64,000 bases of DNA, from positions 850,501-914,500 of the forward strand of contig NW_027526502.1 in the NCBI RefSeq assembly GCF_052857255.1, written 5' to 3'. Origin of the DNA: Amblyomma americanum (lineage: Eukaryota > Arthropoda > Arachnida > Ixodida > Ixodidae). Made by a program: the position numbers and the translations under genes. Each line of letters opens with the position of its first letter. Within the stretch, counting starts at the first letter, position 1. Below are positions 40,601-54,900 of the stretch, piece by piece. The notes below the pieces were generated by a model. The model saw only the letters and a program-made list of their open reading frames with translations. It did not search any database and had not been told where the DNA came from.

Positions 40601-43600
40601 TATCACATATAATAGCAACAAGAAAAGAAAGCAAGTATGCCCATTTGCTCAGATCGAACAAGCAACACTGTTGTTTTATTATTATTATCCAGTATACCCG
40701 GCCGCCTTTTAGTATCCAAGGCAGGAATTGGTACATGATGTGTACAAATACATGCTCAATCACATATAATAGCACCAAGAAGAGAAAGCAAATGGGCATA
40801 CTGTTAAGTTTTTTTTGCAGATCGAACCAGCAACACTGTTGTTTTATTATTATTATCCAATATTGCCGGCCGCCTTTTCGTATCCACAAGGCAGGAATTG
40901 GTACATGATGTGTACAAATACATGCTCTATCACATATAGTAGCAACAAGAAAAGAAAGCAAGTATGACCATTTGCTCAGATCGAACCAGCAACACTGTTG
41001 TTTTATTATTATTATCCAATATTGCCGGCCGCCTTTTCGTATCCACAAGGCAGGAATTGGTACATGATGTGTACAAATACATGCTCTATCACATATAATA
41101 GCAACAAGAAAAGAAAGCAAGTATGCCCATTTGCTCAGATCGAACCAGCAACACTGTTGTTTTATTATTATTATCCAATATTGCCGGCCGCCTTTTCGTA
41201 TCCACAAGGCAGGAATTGGTACATGATGTGTACAAATACATGCTCTATCACATATAATAGCAACAAGAAAAGAAAGCAAATGGCCATACTGCTAAGTTTT
41301 TTTTGCAGATCGAACCAGCGACACTGTCGTTTTATTATTATTATCCAATATATCCGGCCGCCTTTTCGTATACACAAGGCAGGAATTGGTACATGATGTG
41401 TACAAATACATGCTCTATCACATATAATAGCAACAAGAAAAGAAAGCAAGTATTCCCATTTGCTCAGATCGAACCAGCAACACTGTTGTTTTATTATTAT
41501 TATCCAGTATTGCCAGCCACCTTTTCGTATCCAAGGCAGGAATTGGAACATGATGTGTACAAATACATGCTCTATCACATATAATAGCAACAAGAAAAGA
41601 AAGCAAATGGGCATACTGTTAAGTTTTTTTTGCAGATCGAACCAGCAACACTGTTGTTTTATTATAATCCAATACTGCCGGCCGCCTTTTCGTATCCAAG
41701 GCAGGAAATGGTACGTGATGTGTACAAATACATGCTCTATCACATATAATAGCAACAAGAAAAGAAAGCAAATGGGCATACTGTTAAGTTTTTTTTTGCA
41801 GATCGAACCAGCAACACTGTTGTTTTATTATTATTATCCAATATTGCCGGCCGCCTTTTCGTATCCACAAGGCAGGAATTGGTACATGATGTGTACAAAT
41901 ACATGCTCTATCACATATAATAGCAACAAGAAAGGAAAGCAAGTATGACCATTTGCTCAGATCGAACCGGCAACACTGTTGTTTTATTATTATTACCAAA
42001 TATTGCCGGCCGCCTTTTCGTATCCACAAGGCAGGAATTGGTACATGATGTGTACAAATACATGCTCTAGCACATATAATAGCAACAAGAAAAGAAAGCA
42101 AGTATGCCCAATTGCTCAGATCGAACCAGCAACACTGTTGTTTTATTATTATTATCCAATATTGCCGGCCGCCTTTTTGTATCCACAAGGCAGGAATTGG
42201 TACATGATGTGTACAAATACATGCTCTATCACATATATAGCAACAAGAAAAGAAAGCAAATGGCCATACTGCTAAGTTTTTTTTGCAGATCGAACCAGCG
42301 ACACTGTCGTTTTAATATTATTATCCAATATTTCCGGCCGCCTTTTCGTATACACAAGGCAGGAATTGGTACATGATGTGTACAAATACATGCTCTATCA
42401 CATATAATAGCAACAAGATAAGAAAGCAAATGGGCATACTGTTAAGTTTTTTTTTTGCAGATCGAACCAGCAACACTGTTGTTTTATTATTATTATCCAA
42501 TATTGCCGGCCGCCTTTTCGTATCCACAAGGCAGGAATTGGTACATGATGTGTACAAATACATGCTCTATCACATATAATAGCAACAAGAAAAGAAAGCA
42601 AGTATGACCATTTGCTCAGATCGAACCGGCAACACTGTTGTTTTATTATTATTATCCAATATTGCCGGCCGCCTTTTCGTATCCACAAGGCAGGAATTGG
42701 TACATGATGTGTACAAATACATGCTCTATCACATATAATAGCAACAAGAAAAGAAAGCAAGTATGCCCATTTGCTCAGATCGAACCAGCAACACTGTTGT
42801 TTTATTATTATTATCCAATATTGCCGGCCGCCTTTTCGTATCCACAAGGCAGGAATTGGTACATGATGTGTACAAATACATGCTCTATCACATATAATAG
42901 CAACAAGAAAAGAAAGCAAGTATGCCCATTTGCTCAGATCGAACCAGCGACACTGTCGTTTTATTATTATTATCCAATATTGCCGGCCGCCTTTTCGTAT
43001 ACACAAGGCAGGAATTGGTACATGATGTGAACAAATACATGCTCTATCACATATAATAGCAACAAGAAAAGAAAGCAAATGGCCATACTGCTAAGTTTTT
43101 TTTGCAGATCGAACCAGCGACACTGTCGTTTTATTATTATTATCCAATATTTCCGGTCGCCTTTTCGTATACACAAGGCAGGAATTGGTACATGATGTGT
43201 ACAAATACATGCTCTATCACATATAATAGCAACAAGATAAGAAAGCAAATGGGCATACTGTTAAGTTTTTTTTGCAGATCGAACCAGCAACACTGTTGTT
43301 TTATTATTATTATCCAATATTGCCGGCCGCCTTTTCGTATCCACAAGGCAGGAATTGGTACATGATGTGTACAAATACATGCTCTATCACATATAATAGC
43401 AACAAGAAAAGAAAGCAAGTATGACCATTTGCTCAGATCGAACCGGCAACACTGTTGTTTTATTATTATTATCCAATATTGCCGGCCGCCTTTTCGTATC
43501 CACAAGGCAGGAATTGGTACATGATGTGTACAAATACATGCTCTATCACATATAATAGCAACAAGAAAAGAAAGCAAGTATGCCCATTTGCTCAGATCGA

Positions 43601-45970
43601 ACCAGCGACACTGTCGTTTTATTATTATTATCAAATATTGCCGGCCGCCTTTTCGTATACACAAGGCAGGAATTGGTACATGATGTGTACAAATACATGC
43701 TCTATCACATATAATAGCAACAAGAAAAGAAAGCAAGTATGCCCATTTGCTCAGATCGAACCAGCAACACTGTTGTTTTATTATTATTATCCAATATTGC
43801 CGGCCGCCTTTTCGTATCCACAAGGCAGGAATTGGTACATGATGTGTACAAATACATGCTCTATCACATATAATAGCAACAAGAAAAGAAAGCAAGTATG
43901 CCCATTTGCTCAGATCGAACCAGCAACACTGTTGTTTTATTATTATTATCCAATATTGCCGGCCGCCTTTTCGTATCCAAGGCAGGAAATGGTACGTGAT
44001 GTGTACAAATACATGCTCTATCACATATAATAGCAACAAGAAAAGAAAGCAAATGGGCAGACTGTTAAGTTTTTTTGCAGATCGAACCAGCAACACTGTC
44101 GTTTTATTATTGTTATCCAATATTTCCGGCCGCCTTTTCGTATACACAAGGCAGGAATTGGTACATGATGTGTACAAATACATGCTCTATCACATATAAT
44201 AGCAACAAGATAAGAAAGCAAATGGGCATACTGTTAAGTTTTTTTTTGCAGATCGAACCAGCAACACTGTTGTTTTATTATTATTATCCAATATTGCCGG
44301 CCGCCTTTTCGTATCCACAAGGCAGGAATTGGTACCTGATGTGTACAAATACATGCTCTATCACATATAATAGCAACAACAAAAGAAAGCAAGTATGTCC
44401 ATTTGCTTAGATCGAACCAGCAACACTGTTGTTTTATTAATATTATCCAGTATTGCCGGCCGCCTTTTCGTATGCAAGGCAGGAATTGGTACATGATGTG
44501 TACAAATACATGCTCTATCACATATAATAGCAACAAGAAAAGAAAGCAAATGGGCATACTGTTAAGTTTTTTTTGCAGATCGAACCAGCAACACTGTTGT
44601 TTTATTATTATTATCCAATATTGCCGGCCGCCTTTTCGTATCCAAGGCAGGAATTGGTACATGATGTGTACAAATACATGCTCTATCACATATAGTACAA
44701 ACAAGAAAAAAAAGCAAATGGGCATACTGTTAAGTTTTTTTTGCAGATCAAACCAGCAACACTGTTGTTTTATTATTATTATCCAATATTGCCGGCCGCC
44801 TTTTCCTATCCACAAGGCAGGAATTGGTACATGATGTGTACAAATACATGCTCTATCACATATAATAGCAACAAGAAAAGAAAGCAAGTATGCCCATTTG
44901 CTCAGATCGAACCAGCAACACTGTTGTTTTATTATTATTATCCAATATTGCCGGCCGCCTTTTCGTATCCATGGCAGGAATTGGTACATGATGTGTACAA
45001 ATACATGCTCTATCACATATAATAGCAACAAGAAAAGAAAGCAAGTATGCCCATTTGCTCAGATTGAACCAGCAACACTGTTGTTTTATTATTATTATCC
45101 AATATTGCCGGCCGCCTTTTCGTATCCACAAGGCAGGAATTGGTACATGATGTGTACAAATACATGCTCTATCACATATAATAGCGACAAGAAAAGAAAG
45201 CAATTATGCCCATTTGCTCAGATCGAACCAGCAACACTGTTGTTTTATTATTATTATCCAATATAGCCGGCCGCCTTTTCGTATCCACAAGGCAGGAATT
45301 GGTACATGATGTGAAGAAATACATGCTCTATCACATGTAATAGCAACAAGAAAAGAAAGCAAGTATGCCCATTTGCTCAGATCGAACCAGCGAAACTGTT
45401 GTTTTATTATTATTATAAAAGATTGCCGGCCGCCTTTTCGTATCCACAAGGCAGGAATTGGTACATGATGTGTACAAATACATGCTGTATCACATATAAT
45501 AGCAACAAGAAAAGAAAGCAAGTATGCCTATTTGCTCAGATCAAACCAGCAACACTGTTGTTTTATTAATATTATCCAATATTGCCGGCCGCCTTTTCGT
45601 ATCCACAAGGTAGGAATTGGTACATGATGTGTACAAATACATGCTCTATCAAATATAATAGCAACAAGAAAAGAAAGCAAGTATGCTCATTTGCTCAGAT
45701 CGAACCAGAAACACTGTTGTTTTATTATTATTATCCAATGTTGCCGGCCGCCTATTCGTATCCACAAGGCAGGAATTGGTACATGATGTGTACAAATACA
45801 TGCTCTATCACATATAATAGCAACAAGAAAAGAAAGCAAGTATGCCCATTTGCTCAGATCGAACCAGCAAAACTGTTGTTTTATTATTATTATCCAATAT
45901 TGCCGGCCGCCTTTTCGTATCCAAGGCAGGAATTGGTACATGACGTGTACAAATACATGCTCTATCACAT
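37697..45970. repeat. Higher-order repeat copy 5 (recent duplicate of copy 4)
   Basis: This copy matches copy 4 at an offset of 10684 from 37.7 to about 42.4 kb. The offset then falls to 10354 and to 10184, implying losses of about 330 bp (two monomers) and 170 bp (one B monomer) relative to copy 4. It stays at 10184 to about 45.97 kb. Many private single-base variants are shared, such as 'attgccgcccgcc' at about 29.2 and 39.9 kb and 'tatatccggccgcc' at about 30.67 and 41.35 kb, so the duplication is recent. Confidence 0.82.
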
Positions 45971-48900
45971 ATAATAGCAAAAAGAAAAGAAAGCAAATGG
46001 GCATACTGTTAAGTTTTTTTTTTGCAGATCGAACCAGCGACACTGTCGTTTTATTATTATTATCCAATATTGCCGGCCGCCTTTTCGTATACACAAGGCA
46101 GGAATTGGTACATGATGTGTACAAATACATGCTCTATCACATATAATAGCAACAAGAAAAGAAAGCAATTATGCCCATTTGCTCAGATCGAACCAGCAAC
46201 ACTGTTGTTTTATTATTATTATCCAGTATTGCCGGCCGCCTTTTCGTATCCCAGGCAGGAATTGGTACATGATGTGTACAAATACATGCTCTATCACATA
46301 TAATAGCAACAAGAAAAGAAAGCAAATGGGCATACTGTTAAGTTTTTTTTTTGCAGATCGAACCAGCAACACTGTTGTTTTATTATTATTATCCAATATT
46401 GCCGGCTGCCTTTTCGTATCCACAAAGCAGGAATTGGTACATGATGTGTAAAAATACATGCTCTATCACACATAATAGCAACAAGAAAAGAAAGCAAGTA
46501 TGCCCATTTGCTCAGATCGAACCAGCAACACTGTTGTTTTATTATTATTATCCAATATTGCCGGCCGCCTTTTCGTATCCAAGGCAGGAATTGGTACATG
46601 ATGTGTACAAATACATGCTCTATCACATATAATAGCAACAAGAAAAGAAAGCAAATGGGCATACTGTTAAGTTTTTTTGCAGATCGAACCAGCAACACTG
46701 TCGTTTTATTATTATTATCCAATATTGCCGGACGCCTTTTCGTATACACAAGGCAGGAATTGGTACATGATGTGTACAAATACATGCTCTATCACATATA
46801 ATAGCAACAAGAAAAGAAAGCAAGTATGCCCATTTTCTCAGATCGAACAAGCAACACTGTTGTTTTAATATTATTATCCAATATTGCCTGCCGCCTTTTC
46901 GTATCCACAAGGCAGGAATTGGTACATGATGTGTACAAATACATGCTCTATCACATATAATAACAACAAGAAAAGAAAGCAAGTATGACCATTTGCTCAG
47001 ATCGAACCGGCAACACTGTTGTTTTATTATTATTATCCAATATTGCCGGCCGCCATTTCGTATCCACAAGGCAGGAATTGGTACATGATGTGTACAAATA
47101 CATGCTCTATCACATATAATAGCAACAAGAAAAGAAAGCAAGTATGCCCATTTGCTCAGATCGAACCAGCAACACTGTTGTTTTATTATTATTATCCAAT
47201 ATTGCCGGCCGCCTTTTCGTATCCACAAGGCAGGAATTGGTACATGATGTGTACAAATACATGCTCTATCACATATAATAGCAACAAGGAAAGAAAGCAA
47301 GTATGCCCATTTGCTCAGATCGAACCAGCAACACTGTTGTTTTATTATTATTATCCAATATTGCCGGCCGCCTTTTCGTATCCACAAGGCAGGAATTGGT
47401 ACATGATGTGTACAAATACATGCTCTATCACATATAATAGCAACAAGAAAAGAAAGCAAGTATGCCCATTTGCTCAGATCGAACCAGCAAAACTGTTGTT
47501 TTATTATTATTATCCAATATTGCCGGCCGCCTTTTCGTATCCAAGGCAGGAATTGGTACATGATGTGTACAAATACATGCTCTATCACATATAATAGCAA
47601 CAAGAAAAGAAAGCAAATGGCCATACTGCTAAGTTTTTTTTGCAGATCGAACCAGCGACACTGTCGTTTTATTATTATTATCCAATATTGCCGGCCGCCT
47701 TTTCGTATACACAAGGCAGGAATTGGTACATAATGTGTACAAATACATGCTCTATCACATATAATAGCAACAAGAAAAGAAAGCAAGTATTCCCATTTGC
47801 TCAGATCGAACCAGCAGCACTTTTGTTTTATTATTATTATCCAGTATTGCCAGCCACCTTTTCGTATCCAAGGCAGGAATTGGAACATGATGTGTACAAA
47901 TACATGCTCTGTCACATATAATAGCAAAAAGAAAAGAAAGCAAATGGGCATACTGTTAAATTTTTTTTGCAGATCGAACCAGCAACACTGTTGTTTTATT
48001 ATTATCCAATACTGCCGGCCGCCTTTTCGTATCCAAGGCAGGAAATGGTACGTGATGTGTACAAATACATGCTCTATCACATATAATAGCAACAAGAAAA
48101 GAAAGCAAATGGGCAGACTGTTAAGTTTTTTTGCAGATCGAACCAGCAACACTGTCGTTTTATTATTATTATCCAATATTTCCGGCCGCCTTTTCGTATA
48201 CGCAAGGCAGGAATTGGTACATGATGTGTACAAATACATGCTCTATCACATATAATAGCAACAAGATAAGAAAGCAAATGGGCATACTGTTAAGTTCTTT
48301 TTTTGCAGATCGAACCAGCAACACTGTTGTTTTATTATTATTATCCAATATTGCCGGCCGCCTTTTCGTATCCACAAGGCAGGAATTGGTACATGATGTG
48401 TACAAATACATGCTCTATCACATATAATAGCAACAACAAAAGAAAGCAGGTATGTCCATTTGCTCAGATCGAACCAGCAACACTGTTGTTTTATTATTAT
48501 TATCCAGTATTGCCGGCCGCCTTTTCGTATGCAAGGCAGGAATTGGTACATGATGTGTACAAATACATGCTCTATCACATATAATAGCAACAAGAAAAGA
48601 AAGCAAATGGGCATACTGTTAAGTTTTTTTTGCAGATCGAACCAGCAAGACTGTTGTTTTATTATTATTATCCAATATTGCCGGCGCCTTTTCGTATCCA
48701 AGGCAGGAATTGGTACATGATGTGTACAAATACATGCTCTATCACATATAGTAGCAACAAAAAAAAAAGCAAATGGGCATACTGTTAAGTTTCTTTTCCA
48801 GATCGAACCAGCAAAAATGTTGTTTTATTATTATTATCCAATATTGCCGGCCGCCTTTTCGTATCCACAAGGCAGGAATTGGTACATGATGTGTACAAAT

Positions 48901-51900
48901 ACATGCTCTATCACATATAATAGCAACAACAAAAGAAAGCAAGTATGTCCATTTGCTTAGATCGAACCAGCAACACTGTTGTTTTATTAATATTATCCAG
49001 TATTGCCGGCCGCCTTTTCGTATGCAAGGCAGGAATTGGTACATGATGTGTACAAATACATGCTCTATCACATATAATAGCAACAAGAAAAGAAAGCAAA
49101 TGGGCATACTGTTAAGTTTTTTTTGAAGATCGAACCAGCAACACTGTTGTTTTATTATTATTATCCAATATTGCCGGCCGCCTTTTCGTATCCAAGGCAG
49201 GAATTGGTACATGATGTGTACAAATACATGCTCTATCACATATAGTAGCAACAAGAAAAAAAAGCAAATGGGCATACTGTTAAGTTTTTTTTGCAGATCA
49301 AACCAGCAACACTGTTGTTTTAATATTATTATCCAATACTGCCGGCCGCCTTTTCCTATCCACAAGGCAGGAATTGGTACATGATGTGTACAAATACATG
49401 CTCTATCACATATAATAGCAACAAGAAAAGAAAGCAAGTATGCCCATTTGCTCAGATCGAACCAGCAACACTGTTGTTTTATTATTATTATCCAATATTG
49501 CCGGCCGCCTTTTCGTATCCATGGCAGGAATTGGTACATGATGTGTACAAATACATGCTCTATCACATATAATAGCAACAAGAAAAGAAAGCAAGTATGC
49601 CCATTTGCTCAGATTGAACCAGCAACACTGTTGTTTTATTATTATTATCCAATATTGCCGGCCGCCTTTTCGTATCCACAAGGCAGGAATTGGTACATGA
49701 TGTGTACAAATACATGCTCTATCACATATAATAGCGACAAGAAAAGAAAGCAAGTATGCCCATTTGCTCAAATCGAACCAGCAACACTGTTGTTTTATTA
49801 TTATTATCCAATATAGCCGGCCGCCTTTTCGTATCCACAAGGCAGGAATTGGTACATGATGTGTAAAAATACATGCTCTATCACATGTAATAGCAACAAG
49901 AAAAGAAAGCAAGTATGCCCATTTGCTCAGATCGAACCAGCGAAACTGTTGTTTTATTATTATTATAAAATATTGCCGGCCGCCTTTTCGTATCCACAAG
50001 GCAGGAATTGGTACATGATGTGTACAAATACATGCTCTATCACATATAATAGCAACAAGAAAAGAAAGCAAATGGGCATACTGTTAAGTTTTTTTGCAGA
50101 TCGAGCCAGCAACACTGTCGTTTTATTAATATTATCCAATATTGCCGGCCGCCTTTTCGTAACCACAAGGCAGGAATTGGTACATGATGTGTACAAATAC
50201 ATGCTCTATCACATATAATAGCAACAAGAAAAGAAAGCAAGTATGCTCATTTGCTCAGATCGAACCAGCAACACTGTTGTTTTATTATTATTATTTAATA
50301 TTGCCGGCCGCCTATTCGTATCCACAAGGCAGGAATTGGTACATGATGTGTACAAATACATGCTCTATCACATATAATAGCAACAAGAAAAGAAAGCAAG
50401 TATGCCCATTTGCTCAGATCGAACCAGCAAAACTGTTGTTTTATTATTATTATCCAATATTGCCGGCCGCCTTTTCGTATCCAAGGCAGGAATTAGTACA
50501 TGACGTGTACAAATACATGCTCTATCACATATAATAGCAAAAAGAAAAGAAAGCAAATGGGCATACTGTTAATTTTTGTTTTTGCAGATCGAACCAGCGA
50601 CACTGTCGTTTTATTATTATTATCCAATATTGCCGGCCGCCTTTTCGTATACACAAGGCAGGAATTGGTACATGATGTGTACAAATACATGCTCTATCAC
50701 ATATAATAGCAACAAGAAAAGAAAGCAATTATGCCCATTTGCTCAGATCGAACCAGCAACACTGTTGTTTTATTATTATTATCCAGTATTGCCGGCCGCC
50801 TTTTCGTATCCAAGGCAGGAATTGGTACATGATGTGTACAAATACATGCTCTATCACATATAATAGCAACAAGAAAAGAAAGCAAATGGGCATACTGTTA
50901 AGTTTTTTTTTTGCAGATCGAACCAGCAACACTGTTGTTTTATTATTATTATCCAATATTGCCGGCCGCCTTTTCGTATCCACAAGGCAGGAATTGGTAC
51001 ATGATGTGTACAAATACATGCTCTATCACATATAATAGCAACAACAAAAGAAAGCAGGTATGTCCATTTGCTCAGATCGAACCAGCAACACTGTTGTTTT
51101 ATTAATATTATCCAGTATTGCCGGCCGCCTTTTCGTATGCAAGGCAGGAATTGGTACATGATGTGTACAAATACATGCTCTATCACATATAATAGCAACA
51201 AGAAAAGAAAGCAAATGGGCATACTGTTAAGTTTTTTTTGCAGATCGAACCAGCAAGACTGTTGTTTTATTATTATTATCCAATATTGCCGGCGCCTTTT
51301 CGTATCCAAGGCAGGAATTGGTACATGATGTGTACAAATACATGCTCTATCACATATAGTAGCAACAAAAAAAAAAGCAAATGGGCATACTGTTAAGTTT
51401 CTTTTGCAGATCGAACCAGCAAAAATGTTGTTTTAATATTATTATCCAATATTGCCGGCCGCCTTTTCGTATCCACAAGGCAGGAATTGGTACATGATGT
51501 GTACAAATACATGCTCTATCACATATAATAGCAACAACAAAAGAAAGCAAGTATGTCCATTTGCTTAGATCGAACCAGCAACACTGTTGTTTTATTAATA
51601 TTATCCAGTATTGCCGGCCGCCTTTTCGTATGCAAGGCAGGAATTGGTACATGATGTGTACAAATACATGCTCTATCACATATAATAGCAACAAGAAAAG
51701 AAAGCAAATGGGCATACTGTTAAGTTTTTTTTGAAGATCGAACCAGCAACACTGTTGTTTTATTATTATTATCCAATATTGCCGGCCGCCTTTTCGTATC
51801 CAAGGCAGGAATTGGTACATGATGTGTACAAATACATGCTCTATCACATATAGTAGCAACAAGAAAAAAAAGCAAATGGGCATACTGTTAAGTTTTTTTT

Positions 51901-54900
51901 GCAGATCAAACCAGCAACACTGTTGTTTTAATATTATTATCCAATACTGCCGGCCGCCTTTTCCTATCCACAAGGCAGGAATTGGTACATGATGTGTACA
52001 AATACATGCTCTATCACATATAATAGCAACAAGAAAAGAAAGCAAGTATGCCCATTTGCTCAGATCGAACCAGCAACACTGTTGTTTTATTATTATTATC
52101 CAATATTGCCGGCCGCCTTTTCGTATCCATGGCAGGAATTGGTACATGATGTGTACAAATACATGCTCTATCACATATAATAGCAACAAGAAAAGAAAGC
52201 AAGTATGCCCATTTGCTCAGATTGAACCAGCAACACTGTTGTTTTATTATTATTATCCTATATTGCCGGCCGCCTTTTCGTATCCACAAGGCAGGAATTG
52301 GTACATGATGTGTACAAATACATGCTCTATCACATATAATAGCGACAAGAAAAGAAAGCAAGTATGCCCATTTGCTAAGATCGAACCAGCAACACTGTTG
52401 TTTTATTATTATTATCCAATATAGCCGGCCGCCTTTTCGTATCCACAAGGCAGGAATTGGTACATGATGTGTAAAAATACATGCTCTATCACATGTAATA
52501 GCAACAAGAAAAGAAAGCAAGTATGCCCATTTGCTCAGATCGAACCAGCGAAACTGTTGTTTTATTATTATTATAAAATATTGCCGGCCGCCTTTTCGTA
52601 TCCACAAGGCAGGAATTGGTACATGATGTGTACAAATACATGCTCTATCACATATAATAGCAACAAGAAAAGAAAGCAAATGGGCATACTGTTAAGTTTT
52701 TTTGCAGATCGAACCAGCAACACTGTCGTTTTATTAATATTATCCAATATTGCCGGCCGCCTTTTCGTATCCACAAGGCAGGAATTGGTACATGATGTGT
52801 ACAAATACATGCTCTATCACATATAATAGCAACAAGAAAAGAAAGCAAGTATGCTCATTTGCTCAGATCGAACCAGCAACACTGTTGTTTTATTATTATT
52901 ATTATTTAATATTGCCGGCCGCCTAATCGTATCCACAAGGCAGGAATTGGTACATGATGTGTACAAATACATGCTCTATCACATATAATAGCAACAAGAA
53001 AAGAAAGCAAGTATGCCCATTTGCTCAGATCGAACCAGCAAAACTGTTGTTTTATTATTATTATCCAATATTGCCGGCCGCCTTTTCGTATCCAAGGCAG
53101 GAATTGGTACATGACGTGTACAAATACATGCTCTATCACATATAATAGCAAAAAGAAAAGAAAGCAAATGGGCATACTGTTAAGTTTTTTTTTTGCAGAT
53201 CGAACCAGCGACACTGTCGTTTTATTATTATTATCCAATATTGCCGGCCGCCTTTTCGTATACACAAGGCAGGAATTGGTACATGATGTGTACAAATACA
53301 TGCTCTATCACATATAATAGCAACAAGAAAAGAAAGCAATTATGCCCATTTGCTCAGATCGAACCAGCAACACTGTTGTTTTATTATTATTTTCCAGTAT
53401 TGCCGGCCGCCTTTTCGTATCCAAGGCAGGAATTGGTACATGATGTGTACAAATACATGCTCTATCACATATAATAGCAACAAGAAAAGAAAGCAAATGG
53501 GCATACTGTTAAGTTTTTTTTTGCAGATCGAACCAGCAACACTGTTGTTTTATTATTATCATCCAATATTGCCGGCCGCCTTTTCGTATCCACAAGGCTG
53601 GAATTGGTACATGATGTGTAAAAATACATGCTCTATCACACATAATAGCAACAAGAAAAGAAAGCAAGTATGCCCATTTGCTCAGATCGAACCAGCAACA
53701 CTGTTGTTTTATTATTATTATCCAATATTGCCGGCCGCCTTTTCGTATCCAAGGCAGGAATTGGTACATGATGTGTTTAAATACATGCTCTATCACATAT
53801 AATAGCAACAAGAAAAGAAAGCAAATGGGCATACCGTTAAGTTTTTTTGCAGATCGAACCAGCAACACTGTCGTTTTATTATTATTATCCAATATTGCCG
53901 GACGCCTTTTCGTATACACAAGGCAGGAATTGGTACATGATGTGTACAAATACATGCTCTATCACATATAATAGCAACAAGAAAAGAAAGCAAGTATGCC
54001 CATTTGCTCAGATCGAACAAGCAACACTGTTGTTTTAATATTATTATCCAGTATACCCGGCCGCCTTTTAGTATCCAAGGCAGGAATTGGTACATGATGT
54101 GTACAAATACATGCTCTATCACATATAATAGCACCAAGAAGAGAAAGCAAATGGGCATACTGTTAAGTTTTTTTTGCAGATCGAACCAGCAACACTGTTG
54201 TTTTATTATTATTATCCAATATTGCCTGCCGCCTTTTCGTATCCACAAGGCAGGAATTGGTACATGATGTGTACAAATACATGCTTTATCACATATAAAA
54301 ACAACAAGAAAAGAAAGCAAGTATGACCATTTGCTCAGATCGAACCGGCAACACTGTTGTTTTATTATTATTATCCAATATTGCCGGCCGCCATTTCGTA
54401 TCCACAAGGCAGGAATTGGTACATGATGTGTACAAATACATGCTCTATCACATATAATAGCAACAAGAAAAGAAAGCAAGTATGCCCATTTGCTCAGATC
54501 GAACCAGCAACACTGTTGTTTTATTATTATTATCCAATATTGCCGGCCGCCTTTTCGTATCCACAAGGCAGGAATTGGTACATGATGTGTACAAATACAT
54601 GCTCTATCACATATAATAGCAACAAGAAAAGAAAGCAAGTATGCCCATTTGCTCAGATCGAACCAGCAACACTGTTGTTTTATTATTATTATCCAATATT
54701 GCCGGCCGCCTTTTCGTATCCACAAGGCAGGAATTGGTACATGATGTGTACAAATACATGCTCTATCACATATAATAGCAACAAGAAAAGAAAGCAAGTA
54801 TGCCCATTTGCTCAGATCGAACCAGCAAAACTGTTGTTTTATTATTATTATTATCCAATATTGCCGGCCGCCTTTTCGTATCCAAGGCAGGAATTGGTAC

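Noticed and set aside
46623..48239. Satellite open frames as real membrane or Cys-rich proteins
   Set aside because: Open frames occur on both strands at the same place and change with monomer length (157 against 159 bp). No start context, domain or intron structure supports a gene.
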